DNA of 64,000 nucleotides from assembly GCA_001302245.1 (NCBI GenBank), contig LGYU01000002.1, positions 1-64,000 on the forward strand, read 5' to 3'. Numbering within the stretch: the stretch's first letter is position 1; each line of letters starts with the position of its first letter. The notes beneath the pieces are model-generated. The model did not search any database. It saw only the letters and a list, made by a program, of their open reading frames with translations, and was not told the origin of the DNA. Of this stretch, positions 24,555 to 34,709 are shown in pieces. A program made the position numbers and the translations under genes. The stretch comes from Chitinophagaceae bacterium PMP191F. GTDB taxonomy: Bacteria > Bacteroidota > Bacteroidia > Chitinophagales > Chitinophagaceae.

Positions 24555-24559
24555 AGTCC

Positions 24560-24790
24560 AGACTTCAATGGCCCGATTGCTCTATGGTTTGATGGTTAGC
24601 TTTCAGACATCCGCCAATACCTTTATCTGAAATTTCAGATTTCATCCTATTGCCCTTTGCGTGCATTTTCCATCTGCACAGAAGCTGTTTTGCATATCGC
24701 TTTCTTCCGCTTCGTTGACCTGCATTGCTGTTTCTTACTGAAATCATTCAGAAATGTAGAACATTAACAGTATCTTACCCTCGTATATTC
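24560..24790. repeat. Degenerate dispersed repeat in the gap before the exporter operon
   Basis: Carries TCTATGGTTTGATGGTTAGC and TTTCAGACATCCGCC-type wording at 24570-24660 and GCCCTTTGCGTGCATTTTCC at 24650. These resemble other gaps of this window. No gene. The promoter for the TolC operon should lie at its right end. Confidence 0.45.
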
Positions 24791-24825
24791 TATCATTGCC
24801 GGGCAATTTTTCTCAAAAGGAGTAT

Positions 24826-26145
24826 ATGCGAAAGAGTACCTTTTTGCTGTTGTTTCTGCTGCTGACAACAATTACGACAACCAGTGCCCAGACTGGTTTT
24901 TCCTCGCTGGAAGATATCTGGCATTATGCTGATACCCACAATATCCAGATACAGGCCGCCAACGCCGAAAAATCAAAAGCCACTACGAATGTAAAACAGG
25001 CATACGGCGCATTATTGCCTTCTGTTACCGCCAACGGCGCCTATACCGACAATATCAGAATCCAGTCCACCCTGATACCCACAGCCATTTTTAACCCTGC
25101 CGCTCCACCCGGCAGTTTAACGGAAGTCACTTTTGGCAGGCGATATATTTATAGTGGCAACGTGGTTGCACAAGTCGATCTGCTGAATACGGAAGAATGG
25201 TTCTCTGTAAAACTTGCGCGACTGAATGATGAACTGGCCTCACTGAATATTTCCAAAGCCCGGCAGGACCTGTACAATCAACTGGCCAATGCCTACTTTT
25301 CCTGTTTACTACTCACAGAAGCTGAAAAAATATCACAGGAAAACGTTGCCGCCTGCAACTCCATTTACGAGATAGCCAAAAACAAATTTAATGATGGTGT
25401 GGTAAGCGAAATTAGCGTGAACACTGCGCTGATCAATAAACAACGGGCTGAAAAAAGCCTGGATGTTTCTGTACAGAACAAATTAATACAACTGAACAAT
25501 CTCCGTTCTTTACTGAACATGCCGGACAGCATTACACTTACCAATACAACTGAGGAAAAGAGTACAGCAACAATGGAAATCGCTTTTGCCAGTGATCCTT
25601 CTACACAACAGGCTTACCTGCAGATGCTGCTGGCTAAGAACAAATGGTTGTCATCCAAAGCTGCTTTTGCACCTACCCTTTCTGCCATCTACCAGTACAA
25701 TACACAGGTGGTATCCAATGATTTTCTGAAATTCTCTAGCAGCAACACGCTTCCACAGCAATACTGGGGACTGCGGATGTCGCTGCCGGTGTTTATGGGC
25801 AATTACAGAAAATACCAGTTACTGAATGCAAAGGCCGATTATACATTAAAACAGCAGCAATACGAAAGCATCCGGTTACAGACCGGCATCAACGATCAAA
25901 ACCTGCTGATAGCCTATAACAGTGCTAAGAATGCTTTTGAAAAATCAAAAAGTATCATGGACCTGTACAGGCGTAATGATATGCATGCTGAAAAAAGACT
26001 GCAGGAAGGTATGATATCACTGGACGACCGGCTGAGATCCTATACCGATCTTATCACCAGCCAGAATGAGTACCTGCAGAGTATGAGCGATTATTTTATC
26101 CGGCAATACAGCCTGAAGATCAGGCAGACAAATTTAATCCAATGA
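24826..26145 (+). CDS. TolC-family outer-membrane efflux protein
   Basis: 439 residues from the ATG at 24826, chosen because AAAAGGAG sits 4 bp before it and the signal peptide (MRKSTFLLLFLLLTTITTTS, cleaved at AQ) starts there; an ATG 30 bp upstream would only add a non-signal tail. Two outer-membrane-efflux repeats (about residues 40-215 and 245-435) provide the long alpha-helical barrel, with Gln/Asn/Ala-rich helices. TolC proteins form the exit duct of tripartite exporters. The stop overlaps the start of the membrane-fusion gene by 4 bp, so the operon is TolC, adaptor, permease, ATPase. Confidence 0.93.
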   Translation: MRKSTFLLLFLLLTTITTTSAQTGFSSLEDIWHYADTHNIQIQAANAEKSKATTNVKQAYGALLPSVTANGAYTDNIRIQSTLIPTAIFNPAAPPGSLTEVTFGRRYIYSGNVVAQVDLLNTEEWFSVKLARLNDELASLNISKARQDLYNQLANAYFSCLLLTEAEKISQENVAACNSIYEIAKNKFNDGVVSEISVNTALINKQRAEKSLDVSVQNKLIQLNNLRSLLNMPDSITLTNTTEEKSTATMEIAFASDPSTQQAYLQMLLAKNKWLSSKAAFAPTLSAIYQYNTQVVSNDFLKFSSSNTLPQQYWGLRMSLPVFMGNYRKYQLLNAKADYTLKQQQYESIRLQTGINDQNLLIAYNSAKNAFEKSKSIMDLYRRNDMHAEKRLQEGMISLDDRLRSYTDLITSQNEYLQSMSDYFIRQYSLKIRQTNLIQ

Positions 26146-27236
26146 ACAGGATCTTTACCGTATGTATACTGCTGGCATATTGCACTGCCTGCAAACAGAA
26201 AAAAGTGATCACTGCTTCGCCGGTAGTAGCCCCTATTACCGAAGCAGTGTTTGCTCCCGGACATATTGAAGCTACCGACCAGTTTACCCTGACCGCGCTG
26301 AATGACGGGTATATCAGATCTGTACCGGTACAGGAAGGTGACAATGTTGGCAATGGGCAGGTATTGTTTGCACAGGATAATGCCAATGCATTGATACAAC
26401 AGAAAGCTGCCAGCGAAAACCTGCAGATAGCAAAAGAACAGGCAGCCCCTGCTTCTGCCGTATTACAGCAGTTACAGGCCCAACTGGTTTCTGCCAAACA
26501 GAAACTGCAGAACGACAAAACACAGTGGGAAAGAATGCAACGATTGTTCAGCACCAGCTCTGTGGCAAAAGTGGATGTGGACAATGCCCGGCTGGCATAC
26601 GACAATTCTGTAAACGCAGTAGCTGGTATTGAACAGAATATTGCAGCTACCAACCTCACCCTGCAACAATCTGTAGTGAACAGTCGCAGTCAGCAACAGA
26701 CAGCCGCTGTAAATACCGGTTATTACAATATCAAGTCACCGGGTAGTTATAAAGTATATTCATTGCTGAAAAAGAACGGTGAACTGGTGCGTCGCGGAGA
26801 ACCGGTGGCTGTATTGGGCAAAAATGATCTGCATATTGTACTGAATATTGACGAAGCCAGTATCAGTAAAGTACAGTTGCACCAGAAAGTGCTGATCGAG
26901 CTGAACACTGAAAAAGGAAAAACCTATACTGCCGCCATTTCCAAGATATATCCACAGTACGATGCATCATCACAGGCTTATACTGTAGAAGCTGCTTTTG
27001 ACACCATACCTGCACGGCTTATCAACGGCACATTGCTGCAGGGAAACATCATCGTGGCACAAAAAGACAAAGCATTGCTGATTCCACGCAGTTGTTACAG
27101 TGCCGATGGCAAGGTGCTGGTACAAAAAGAAAAAAGCACCGATACCGTCAGCATACAGGCAGGGATCATCTCTACAGACTGGGTAGAAGTATTGAGTGGC
27201 ATATCTGTACAGGACAAACTGGTAAAAGCCTTTTAA
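26142..27236 (+). CDS. HlyD/MacA-type periplasmic adaptor lipoprotein
   Basis: 364 residues. A lipoprotein signal (MNRIFTVCILLAYCTAC, lipid Cys at about residue 17). Barrel-sandwich halves flank a helical hairpin: GYIRSVPVQEGDNVGNGQVL at about 52-71, coiled coil at about 75-180 (Gln/Ala-rich), NIKSPGSYKVYSLLKKNGEL at about 195, then the beta-barrel DLHIVLNIDEASI. It bridges the inner-membrane transporter and TolC. It overlaps tolC by 4 bp, and the permease follows 1 bp after its stop. Confidence 0.92.
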   Translation: MNRIFTVCILLAYCTACKQKKVITASPVVAPITEAVFAPGHIEATDQFTLTALNDGYIRSVPVQEGDNVGNGQVLFAQDNANALIQQKAASENLQIAKEQAAPASAVLQQLQAQLVSAKQKLQNDKTQWERMQRLFSTSSVAKVDVDNARLAYDNSVNAVAGIEQNIAATNLTLQQSVVNSRSQQQTAAVNTGYYNIKSPGSYKVYSLLKKNGELVRRGEPVAVLGKNDLHIVLNIDEASISKVQLHQKVLIELNTEKGKTYTAAISKIYPQYDASSQAYTVEAAFDTIPARLINGTLLQGNIIVAQKDKALLIPRSCYSADGKVLVQKEKSTDTVSIQAGIISTDWVEVLSGISVQDKLVKAF

Positions 27237-27237
27237 C

Positions 27238-28482
27238 ATGAAGATCGGCATCAATACAGAAATAGCTTTTACCTACCTGGTATCCAGGCGCAAACAAACT
27301 ATGGTGGCTGCATTGGGGGTTACCTTCGGTATTGGCATGTTCATTTTTATGAACTCGCTGATAACAGGTACCAACAACTGGTCTGAAAAAATAATGCTGA
27401 GTTCTACACCACATATCCGCTTGTACAACGACAATAAAATAAGCGGTCATGAAATGCTGGACAGATACATAGGCCCCAATACTATTAACCTTATCAGCAA
27501 TCCTCAATTGGTAGCGCAGGATAACAGGATCACCAACCCGGATGAAGTGATCAGGCTGTTGCAGCAACGTAAGGATATCACCTCACTCAGCAAACAGGTT
27601 ACCACCAATGTTATTTACAGCAATGGCAATGTGCAGGAAAACGGCAAGGTACTGGGTGTAAACATCCTGGAGCAGGACAAAATGTTCGACATCAACTCTA
27701 CATTAATAGCCGGTTCAGTAAATGCACTGGCCGGTAATCCCAATGCCATACTGGTAGGCACAGGACTGGCAGATAAACTGAACCTGAAAAAAGGCAGCTA
27801 TGTTACCATTACCACATCCGGGTCTGTTACCAAAACACTGGAAGTGGTGGGGATTTTCAGAACCACCATCAAGGCTATTGACAACACACAGAGCTATGCC
27901 AACATACCGGTGGTGCAACAACTGCTGCATAAGGACAGAAGCTATATTACCGATATTTATATCAATATCAAAGATCACGTTACAGCACCGGAAACAGCCA
28001 AAAACATCCAGGCACAGACGGGTTACACCACTGAAGCATGGCAAACCAGCAATGAGCAATCACTGGCAGGAAAAAAGATACGGGATATCATTGCCAATTC
28101 TATTGTGATCACTATACTGGTGGTAGCAGGTTTTGGTATTTATAATATCCTCAACATGGTGATCTATGAAAAGATCAAAGAAATTGCCATTCTGAAAGCG
28201 ACAGGTTTCCAGGGCATACACGTTATCGGTATTTTTATCAGGCAGGCATTGTTCATTGGTATTATTGGTGATATAGGCGGAATGATTTTTGGCTGGCTGC
28301 TTTCCGTGGCTGTTTCGCACATTTACATTGGAGTAGGTACAGTAGCCTACCTGCCTATTGAGTTCCTGTTGAAACATTATGTACAGGGAGCAGTGTTTGG
28401 CATTGCCACTGCATTTTTTGCCGGTTATATTCCGGCGGTTCGGGCATCAAAAGTAGACCCGGTACAGATCATCCGGGGATAA
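27238..28482 (+). CDS. MacB/LolC-type ABC exporter permease
   Basis: 414 residues with the FtsX-family layout. TM1 (about residues 18-42, TMVAALGVTFGIGMFIFMNS) is followed by a periplasmic domain (about 45-275) and three C-terminal TM helices (about 285-305, 330-355 and 380-400) with the coupling loop YEKIKEIAILKATGFQG. The ATPase is on a separate gene, so permease and ATPase are split as in LolCDE rather than fused as in MacB. With TolC and adaptor upstream it should export a periplasmic or hydrophobic substrate. No peptide or drug specificity can be read. Confidence 0.92.
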   Translation: MKIGINTEIAFTYLVSRRKQTMVAALGVTFGIGMFIFMNSLITGTNNWSEKIMLSSTPHIRLYNDNKISGHEMLDRYIGPNTINLISNPQLVAQDNRITNPDEVIRLLQQRKDITSLSKQVTTNVIYSNGNVQENGKVLGVNILEQDKMFDINSTLIAGSVNALAGNPNAILVGTGLADKLNLKKGSYVTITTSGSVTKTLEVVGIFRTTIKAIDNTQSYANIPVVQQLLHKDRSYITDIYINIKDHVTAPETAKNIQAQTGYTTEAWQTSNEQSLAGKKIRDIIANSIVITILVVAGFGIYNILNMVIYEKIKEIAILKATGFQGIHVIGIFIRQALFIGIIGDIGGMIFGWLLSVAVSHIYIGVGTVAYLPIEFLLKHYVQGAVFGIATAFFAGYIPAVRASKVDPVQIIRG

Positions 28483-28514
28483 ATCATTGAGTGGTTCATA
28501 AAGGTCAGCAAAAC

Positions 28515-29186
28515 ATGAGCATTGCACTGAAAGCAAACAATATCAATAAATATTTCACCACGCCTGAACGGTTTCATGCTTTAAAGAACATCAGCTTTGA
28601 AGTAAAACGGGGTGAGTTTGTTTCCATTACCGGTAAATCCGGTTGCGGCAAATCCACGCTGCTGTATATCCTGTCTACCATGGATACTGATTACGAAGGC
28701 AGTTTGCAGATACTGGATAATACGGTAACCGGCTCCGGGCAAAATTCACTGGCTATACTGCGTAACGAACATATTGGTTTTATTTTCCAGTTCCATTACC
28801 TGTTGCCCGATTTCAGTTGTCTTAAAAATGTAATGATCCCGGCACTTCGTTTGGGTAAAATGAGCCGTGCTGAAGTTGAGCACAATGCTTACGAAAAACT
28901 GCATTTACTGGGCGTGAGTGATCAGGCATTGAAATCAGCATCTAAAATTTCAGGGGGGCAACAACAACGTGTAGCTATTGCCCGCGCACTGATCAATGAA
29001 CCTTCCATCATCATGGGCGACGAGCCTACCGGCAACCTGGATAGCAAAAACACTTCCGTGGTGTTTGATATGTTCCGAACGCTGTGTGATGAATTTAAAA
29101 AAACGATCATTACCGTAACACACGATACAGATTTTGCCCACAAAAGCGACCGCATTATTGAAATGATGGACGGAAAGATGATCTGA
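28515..29186 (+). CDS. ABC transporter ATP-binding protein (LolD/MacB type)
   Basis: 223 residues from the ATG at 28515 (an earlier in-frame start at 28491 would add eight residues). Walker A is SGKSGCGKST-like (TGKSGCGKSTL, about residue 40). The Q-loop is near FIFQFHYLLPD. The signature ISGGQQQRVAIARAL at about residue 140 and Walker B IIMGDEPTGNLD, with the catalytic Glu, follow. The switch His is in VTHDTDFA. All motors are intact. It is the last gene of the tripartite exporter operon, 32 bp after the permease. Confidence 0.95.
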   Translation: MSIALKANNINKYFTTPERFHALKNISFEVKRGEFVSITGKSGCGKSTLLYILSTMDTDYEGSLQILDNTVTGSGQNSLAILRNEHIGFIFQFHYLLPDFSCLKNVMIPALRLGKMSRAEVEHNAYEKLHLLGVSDQALKSASKISGGQQQRVAIARALINEPSIIMGDEPTGNLDSKNTSVVFDMFRTLCDEFKKTIITVTHDTDFAHKSDRIIEMMDGKMI

Positions 29187-29237
29187 TTGGTAAACGTATA
29201 AATGTGCGGATTTGAAATGCAGCACTCATTTAACTAT

Positions 29238-29289
29238 CCGGATGACCTGATTGTGACAGCTAAACCCATCAGGTAAACAGATCATCCGG
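29238..29289. terminator. Hairpin between two convergent operons
   Basis: CCGGATGA (29238-29245) pairs with TCATCCGG (29282-29289). Next to it, CCTGAT (29246-29251) pairs with ATCAGG (29268-29273), leaving an 8-nt bulge. It sits between the exporter operon (plus) and the end of the glucan operon (minus). There is no T run on the plus side (CAATAAATATTTT), so termination is probable but not certain. Confidence 0.5.
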
Positions 29290-29300
29290 CAATAAATATT

Positions 29301-31991
29301 TTAGCGCACTTCGATAATTCTGAAATAATCCAGCATAGCCTGGTTCACTGTTTCATTCATGTTTTCGTTGGCTGGCAGGTATTGTAAAGACAACAGGTGC
29401 TTTCCTTTTGTAAGATACACTTTCAATGAATTGCTATATCCCCATACAGACCATTCATCTTTACCCCGTTGCGGAAAAACAAAAGTTCCCAGTGTAGCAG
29501 TACCATCTTTCAATGTTCTTACAGCACACTTGTTTTCAGTATTGACGGGGCCGTTGCCATTGGCATAGCGCCAATCCAGCAGGTAATAACCATCCTTTTT
29601 GATCTCTACAGGTATTTTCAGGGTAGTGTTTACTGTTGTGCTGATCTCTGTAAAACCATCGCCCGAAAATCCTTTATAATTAAACGCAGCTTTGTCTGCA
29701 TTACGCTCTGCTTCATAGATCTGTTCACTGGCAGCACCGGCCACCATCACCGGTTCAGCTGCAAACGATTCGTATCCTGCTGCATCCACTGCTATTACAG
29801 TATATTCATTAACACCACCGGCAGCAACCTGTTCATTTAAGGCAGTAGTGGTTTTCCATACAGCACCATTGCGGATCAACTTATATTTTACAGCATTCTC
29901 CACCGGTTGCCATAACAAATGGCCATTGCTGTATTGCATTGCCGGGGTAGCAGGTGAAAAATGATTGTCAATTTTATTGATCTTCCCGGTTGTTGTAAAA
30001 CCATTGTTCAATACAATACGAATGTTGTGTGCACCTTTTAATGTAGCAGGTACTGCTGCGCCTGCCATTCGTTTTCCATCCAGCTCAAACAACGCAATAT
30101 TGTCTCCATATCCTTCCATATCGATATTAAGTACAGCATTGCGATACCTGAAGTTGTGCAGTGAGCGTTTACCCGCCCATACCTGCGGCACCAAGGGACT
30201 AAAGCGCAATCCTTTTTCTTCAAAATGAATTCCGAACAATACTTTATGTACAATGCTGATATTGCCGGATAGGCTCCACAGCATATTGCTGGAATTGATC
30301 ACTGTACCGGCAAAGTCACCATTGCCTGCAACAAAGTTCTCTTTATTGGTAGCAAACAAAGCAGCAGGCCGGTAAATGGCATTGATACTTTCTGTTACAG
30401 ATTGTTCATTGCGGGCTTTTGCACCTGCCCATAACCAGAATGATTGTACAAAGGGCCACACAGCATCGTTGTGGTAAGACTGTATACCGGTGATCTGCGG
30501 ATAGATACAGGAGATACCATAAGCCGTTTGGGGCGTATGGTTTACTATTGCCTGGCTGCGCGCGCTATCCGCAATACCGAACAATATTGCCAGCGCCTCA
30601 CCCAATGCCTCTGCCCTGGGTGATCTTATTTTATCCATGCGGCCATACAGGTATTGCGCATAATACTGTTGCTCTGCCTGCCACAGGTGTTTGTTGATAC
30701 CTGTTTTGATCTTTTCCGCAACTGCCAGGTATTTTGCAGCTTCTGCTTTTTTGCCCAGCAATGCAGCCATACGGCTCAACACACGGTTTGCCTCATAATG
30801 GACAGCATTGGTGCCCAGGTTCTCTGAACTGTAAATATCTGCCGGCTGCATCCATTTGGGATAGGTCTGTTCACGCCAGTCCAGGAAAGAGGATTCACCT
30901 TTTACCAACCCGGTTGACGGATCGTATGCTACCTTGTAATCATCTTCCAGCGAGTTTTTTATAATGGTATATGCTTCCTGCAGCCATTCCTGATCGCCGG
31001 TTGCTTTGTACAGTTCCCATGCGGCTACAGCCCACACCATACGATCAGTAGAAACCGGCCATGCACCGCCTGTACCAGTATCCTGTATTACCTTTTTCTT
31101 TCTGTTGACCTTCCGCATCAGGCTGAATTTTGCCACGCGGGGTTGTAAATAAGCCATTGACAGAATGATGCTGTAACTGATATCACGGGTCCATACACCG
31201 GCCCACTCCTTTCCTGTTCTGAAAGTACTGTCGGGTTCCACCGCATTCAGCATTTCTTCCAGCGCCATATTGTACAACGCATCTGTCAGCGGGTATGCTG
31301 AAGCATATTGGGGATAAGGTGAAATATCTTTTGTCAGCATCCAGCGTGCAGCAGTTTCCTTATCGGCATCGTATACATTTAATGTCAGGGTGATCTCATA
31401 GATACCATCCCCATCATCATCCTGCATTTTCAATGCGGTATTGCGGCCAAGATTGTCAAAGTCCCAGTTCATGGGGGCTGACCCCCCGGCAATAAATACG
31501 CCTTTAAAATCTTCTTTATAGATCTTATCTCCGTTCACAGCAACATAGTAACCGGTATTTTTAAAATCGGCCAGTACTTTGCACATGTCCACCTTCACCT
31601 TAAAAACGGTATTGGGAGCCAGGAAACCAACCGGTTCTTTACCGTCATATTTCAACTGTTGTCCAAAAGTGATCAAGGGTGTTTCACAGGTACCGTTTTT
31701 AGATATACAGTTCCACTGATGATCCACACCGGAGGTCATTTCATTGTCTTTTCCATTGATGCTGAATTTGAAACCGATCAGTGAGCTTTTGGATAAGTTT
31801 ACAGGACTCTGATAGTTCGACACCAACTCCTTCGGCGATTTTGCCCAGGCAGTATATTGCTGCTGCACCACGCTATCCCGGTACACTTTATACGCTGCCG
31901 ATTGCCACAACGGTTTATCTGCCTGTTGCGCATAACCATTCAGAACCAGCAATAACATTGCAAACACTACCGGTTTACGATTCAGTTTCAT
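29301..31991 (-). CDS. Large secreted glycoside hydrolase, (alpha/alpha)6 barrel with accessory domains
   Basis: About 896 residues from the ATG at 31991 (a GTG at 31997 is possible). Signal peptide to NGYAQ. Residues about 40-235 form a beta-sandwich domain (YKEDFKGVFIAGGSAPMNWD). Residues about 240-620 form a six-hairpin barrel with the landmarks KEWAGVWTRDISYSI, GTGGAWPVSTDRMVWAVAAW, EDDYKVAYDP, FLDWREQTYP and YHNDAVWPFVQSFW. A jelly-roll region lies at 620-680, an FN3-like piece around 690-770 and a CBM35/6-like domain from about 775 (IYEAERNADKAAF). I do not assign a GH family; the barrel looks like GH63/MGH1-clan exo-enzymes that act on alpha-glucosides. It is last in the dextran operon, 48 bp after GH31. 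Confidence 0.85.
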   Translation of the reverse strand: MKLNRKPVVFAMLLLVLNGYAQQADKPLWQSAAYKVYRDSVVQQQYTAWAKSPKELVSNYQSPVNLSKSSLIGFKFSINGKDNEMTSGVDHQWNCISKNGTCETPLITFGQQLKYDGKEPVGFLAPNTVFKVKVDMCKVLADFKNTGYYVAVNGDKIYKEDFKGVFIAGGSAPMNWDFDNLGRNTALKMQDDDGDGIYEITLTLNVYDADKETAARWMLTKDISPYPQYASAYPLTDALYNMALEEMLNAVEPDSTFRTGKEWAGVWTRDISYSIILSMAYLQPRVAKFSLMRKVNRKKKVIQDTGTGGAWPVSTDRMVWAVAAWELYKATGDQEWLQEAYTIIKNSLEDDYKVAYDPSTGLVKGESSFLDWREQTYPKWMQPADIYSSENLGTNAVHYEANRVLSRMAALLGKKAEAAKYLAVAEKIKTGINKHLWQAEQQYYAQYLYGRMDKIRSPRAEALGEALAILFGIADSARSQAIVNHTPQTAYGISCIYPQITGIQSYHNDAVWPFVQSFWLWAGAKARNEQSVTESINAIYRPAALFATNKENFVAGNGDFAGTVINSSNMLWSLSGNISIVHKVLFGIHFEEKGLRFSPLVPQVWAGKRSLHNFRYRNAVLNIDMEGYGDNIALFELDGKRMAGAAVPATLKGAHNIRIVLNNGFTTTGKINKIDNHFSPATPAMQYSNGHLLWQPVENAVKYKLIRNGAVWKTTTALNEQVAAGGVNEYTVIAVDAAGYESFAAEPVMVAGAASEQIYEAERNADKAAFNYKGFSGDGFTEISTTVNTTLKIPVEIKKDGYYLLDWRYANGNGPVNTENKCAVRTLKDGTATLGTFVFPQRGKDEWSVWGYSNSLKVYLTKGKHLLSLQYLPANENMNETVNQAMLDYFRIIEVR

Positions 31992-32039
31992 CTCCACTGT
32001 TTATAGATGTAATAATGTAATTTTTTACAGAAAAACGGG

Positions 32040-34532
32040 CTACTTCATCACCTCCACATGAACGGCTTTTCCCATGTCAGGTATTTTTACTGAGCAGGTT
32101 TTAGTAGCCTCATCCCAGCTCCATGCAAAGGTTGCAAAATCTTTGTCAATCTTCTGCTGCAACAGGTTACCCTGTACCAAAGTAATATGCTGTTGTGCTG
32201 TTTTTACTACTGCAGGTTTACGCTCCAGGTGCAGCTTCAGTACATAATTTCTTTTTTCCGGTGTAAAACCATTCTCTTTCCTGGCTGCTATATCCAGGTT
32301 ATAACGATCTTTTTTAGTAATACAAGTGATCAACGTTCTGCTGCCCTGGTTGGTTTGATAACCGTTGGTTTCTCCATCATCTTCGTACAACTCAAAAGAA
32401 GCTGGCTGGTTTTCATTGGCCGGGTATACCTGTAAAAACACCGGGTAATTTTTCTTCTCATGAATATACTGCATCACCGGCATCATGGGAATGATGGAAC
32501 CTTTCTTTACAAATAACGGAATTACATTCAACGGTGCTTTGTATATAATTGTCTGCTCCCCATCATACACTGTTCTTCCATCATTAAAATCAATCCATTC
32601 GCCTTCCGGCAGGTATACTTTACGGGTAACGGCTCCTTTTTTCAATACAGGCGCCACCAGCAATTCTTTTCCAAACAGGAATTCGTTGTCTGCATGAAAT
32701 ACTTCAGGGTCATCGGGGTATTCCAGTAACAGTGCGCGCATCAGGGGAAGTCCTTTATCATACGCTTCCCGCGCATAGGTATAAATGTATGGAAATAGCT
32801 GGTATTTTAAACGGATGGCATCGCGGCTGATGTTTTCGGCCTGTGTACCAAACACCCACGGCTCTGCGGCATGATTACCTTCGTGATGTGCGCGGCTTAA
32901 AGGAGTAAATACACCAAACTGCATCCAGCGTATATACAATTCTGACATGGCTTCATGATCAGGGATATCGCCACAATAACCGGAAATATCGCAGGTCCAG
33001 AATGGTATCAGCCCCATACCGGCCGAAAGTCCCAGTGCTACCTGGTTGCCCAGTTGCGCCCATCCATCCAGCACATTGTAGCCATTACCCGAATCACCAG
33101 ACCAGCCAAATGTATAGCGTTGCAGACCTGCATAGGCAGAGCGGGTCATCTGAAAAATACGTTTACCGGGATTACGTTTTTCAAATTGTTCTTTCACCAC
33201 TTTATCCCATGTTAGCCCGTATACATTATGGATCTCATTGTGCATACCGGCATAATGTTTCATAAACAACCGGTCAGTAGCTTCCTCATTACTCCAGGCA
33301 GGTTCGCCCATGTCGGTCCAGAAACCGCGTACACCATCTGCCAGCGGTTTTTGCTGGTAGCTTCCCCACCAGTCGGCCACCTGTGGTTTGGTAAAATCCA
33401 CTACACCACAATTACCACCCCAGGGCCAGGGCATATCATACGACTTGCCTGTACGGATATCGGTAGTAAAATAATGCAGGGAATCAGCCTCCTTCCATTG
33501 CAGAGAAGTTTTCTGTGAAATGACAGGATCCTGTGAAACAATCATTTTAAAACCCAGTGAATCCAGGTGCTGCAACATTCCTTTCGGATTGCTGTACCGT
33601 GAAGAGCTCCAGTCAAAATTCATCAGCCCGTCAGACCAGCCGATATCCTGGTAAATGATATCACAGGGAATATTGCGTTTGCGAAACTCTTCAGCCGTGC
33701 TTCTTGCCAGTGCTTCGTTGGTATACATGCCCCGGCATTGTGAAAAGCCCAATGCCCATTTGGGGGGCATAATGGGTTTACCCGTCAGTTGGGTATACTG
33801 CCCGATGATCTGTTTATAATCACGTCCGGCAATAAAGTAATAGAGCATATCACCGCCGGGCGCTTCAAAAGAATAATAGTCATTTGATTCGGTACCGAAT
33901 TTAAAAACACTCTTATAGGTATTGTCGAAAAAGATACCATAACGGTAGCTGCTCACAAAAAAGGGAATGCTTTTGTACAGCGGATCTTCAGTTACACCAT
34001 AACAGGGTTTATCACTATTCCACATGGTATACATTCTGCCACGCCTGTTCAGCGGACCCGATTTTTCACCCAGTCCAAAAAATTGCTCATCAAAACGCAG
34101 TGCTTTGCAGGAAAGCACTTTATTGGAATCCTTCACCAGTCCTTTGTCTTCAAAATCATTCATCAACAGTTTCTGGTACTTATCAAATATCTGCAACCGG
34201 AAAGGAGCTTTATTGATCCGTACCCTCAGCCAGTCGGTAAAGATCTCATACGCCTGCGCCTGTTCTTCCACATGGATATCATGTAAAGCACCCAGGTCTT
34301 CATTGATCACTGCAAAAGAATTATTACGCCGTTGGAATTTACCGTCTGCAGCATACCATATTTTCACTACACTGCCGCTGCAAAAAGAAAGGGACACTTT
34401 TGCATTGTTATCACAATTGAACACAACAGTATTGCCTGTTGTCTGGTACGATGAACAATTACCGGGTTTCTGAGCAAAACAGGTTCCGTACAGCAACAAT
34501 ACAAAAGCAATACATTGAACAATACGCTTCAT
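32040..34532 (-). CDS. GH31 alpha-glucosidase
   Basis: 830 residues, signal peptide to TCFAQ. An N-terminal beta-sandwich with FDEQFFGLGEKSGPLNRRG is followed by a (beta/alpha)8 barrel starting near residue 250 (PPKWALGFSQCRGMYTN). The GH31 nucleophile Asp is in RGFWTDMGEPAW (about residue 410), and the acid/base Asp in FGWSGDSGNGYN (about residue 500). C-terminal beta domains carry LYEDDGETNGY. GH31 enzymes remove alpha-linked glucose from non-reducing ends. In a GH66 locus the expected substrate is isomalto-oligosaccharide (alpha-1,6). It is likely periplasmic. It follows GH66 after a 177-bp gap with two hairpins. Confidence 0.95.
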   Translation of the reverse strand: MKRIVQCIAFVLLLYGTCFAQKPGNCSSYQTTGNTVVFNCDNNAKVSLSFCSGSVVKIWYAADGKFQRRNNSFAVINEDLGALHDIHVEEQAQAYEIFTDWLRVRINKAPFRLQIFDKYQKLLMNDFEDKGLVKDSNKVLSCKALRFDEQFFGLGEKSGPLNRRGRMYTMWNSDKPCYGVTEDPLYKSIPFFVSSYRYGIFFDNTYKSVFKFGTESNDYYSFEAPGGDMLYYFIAGRDYKQIIGQYTQLTGKPIMPPKWALGFSQCRGMYTNEALARSTAEEFRKRNIPCDIIYQDIGWSDGLMNFDWSSSRYSNPKGMLQHLDSLGFKMIVSQDPVISQKTSLQWKEADSLHYFTTDIRTGKSYDMPWPWGGNCGVVDFTKPQVADWWGSYQQKPLADGVRGFWTDMGEPAWSNEEATDRLFMKHYAGMHNEIHNVYGLTWDKVVKEQFEKRNPGKRIFQMTRSAYAGLQRYTFGWSGDSGNGYNVLDGWAQLGNQVALGLSAGMGLIPFWTCDISGYCGDIPDHEAMSELYIRWMQFGVFTPLSRAHHEGNHAAEPWVFGTQAENISRDAIRLKYQLFPYIYTYAREAYDKGLPLMRALLLEYPDDPEVFHADNEFLFGKELLVAPVLKKGAVTRKVYLPEGEWIDFNDGRTVYDGEQTIIYKAPLNVIPLFVKKGSIIPMMPVMQYIHEKKNYPVFLQVYPANENQPASFELYEDDGETNGYQTNQGSRTLITCITKKDRYNLDIAARKENGFTPEKRNYVLKLHLERKPAVVKTAQQHITLVQGNLLQQKIDKDFATFAWSWDEATKTCSVKIPDMGKAVHVEVMK

Positions 34533-34568
34533 ACATTCTTTGTTTAAAATCCGAAAGCTGTGACATCC

Positions 34569-34637
34569 TGCCCCAGGGGCACGTTATTGGATCAAGTCAT
34601 CCTGGTTCTGGCTGGTGAGATACCAGCCGGGGATGAC
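34569..34637. repeat. Two hairpins inside the dextran operon
   Basis: TGCCCC-A-GGGGCA (34569-34581) is a tight palindrome. GTCATCC (34596-34602) pairs with GGATGAC (34631-34637), enclosing GGCTGG (34610-34615) and CCAGCC (34623-34628). They occupy the only long gap (177 bp) in the operon, between the GH66 and GH31 genes. They may be REP-like and may act in mRNA processing or partial termination. The rest of the gap (34650-34705) is CATTCACTATTCAC-type low-complexity repeat. Confidence 0.5.
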
Positions 34638-34709
34638 AACATGTAAAACACTGGCCTGGCAGCCCTATTGACCATTCACTATTCACAACTCACCATTGAC
34701 CACCCACTC

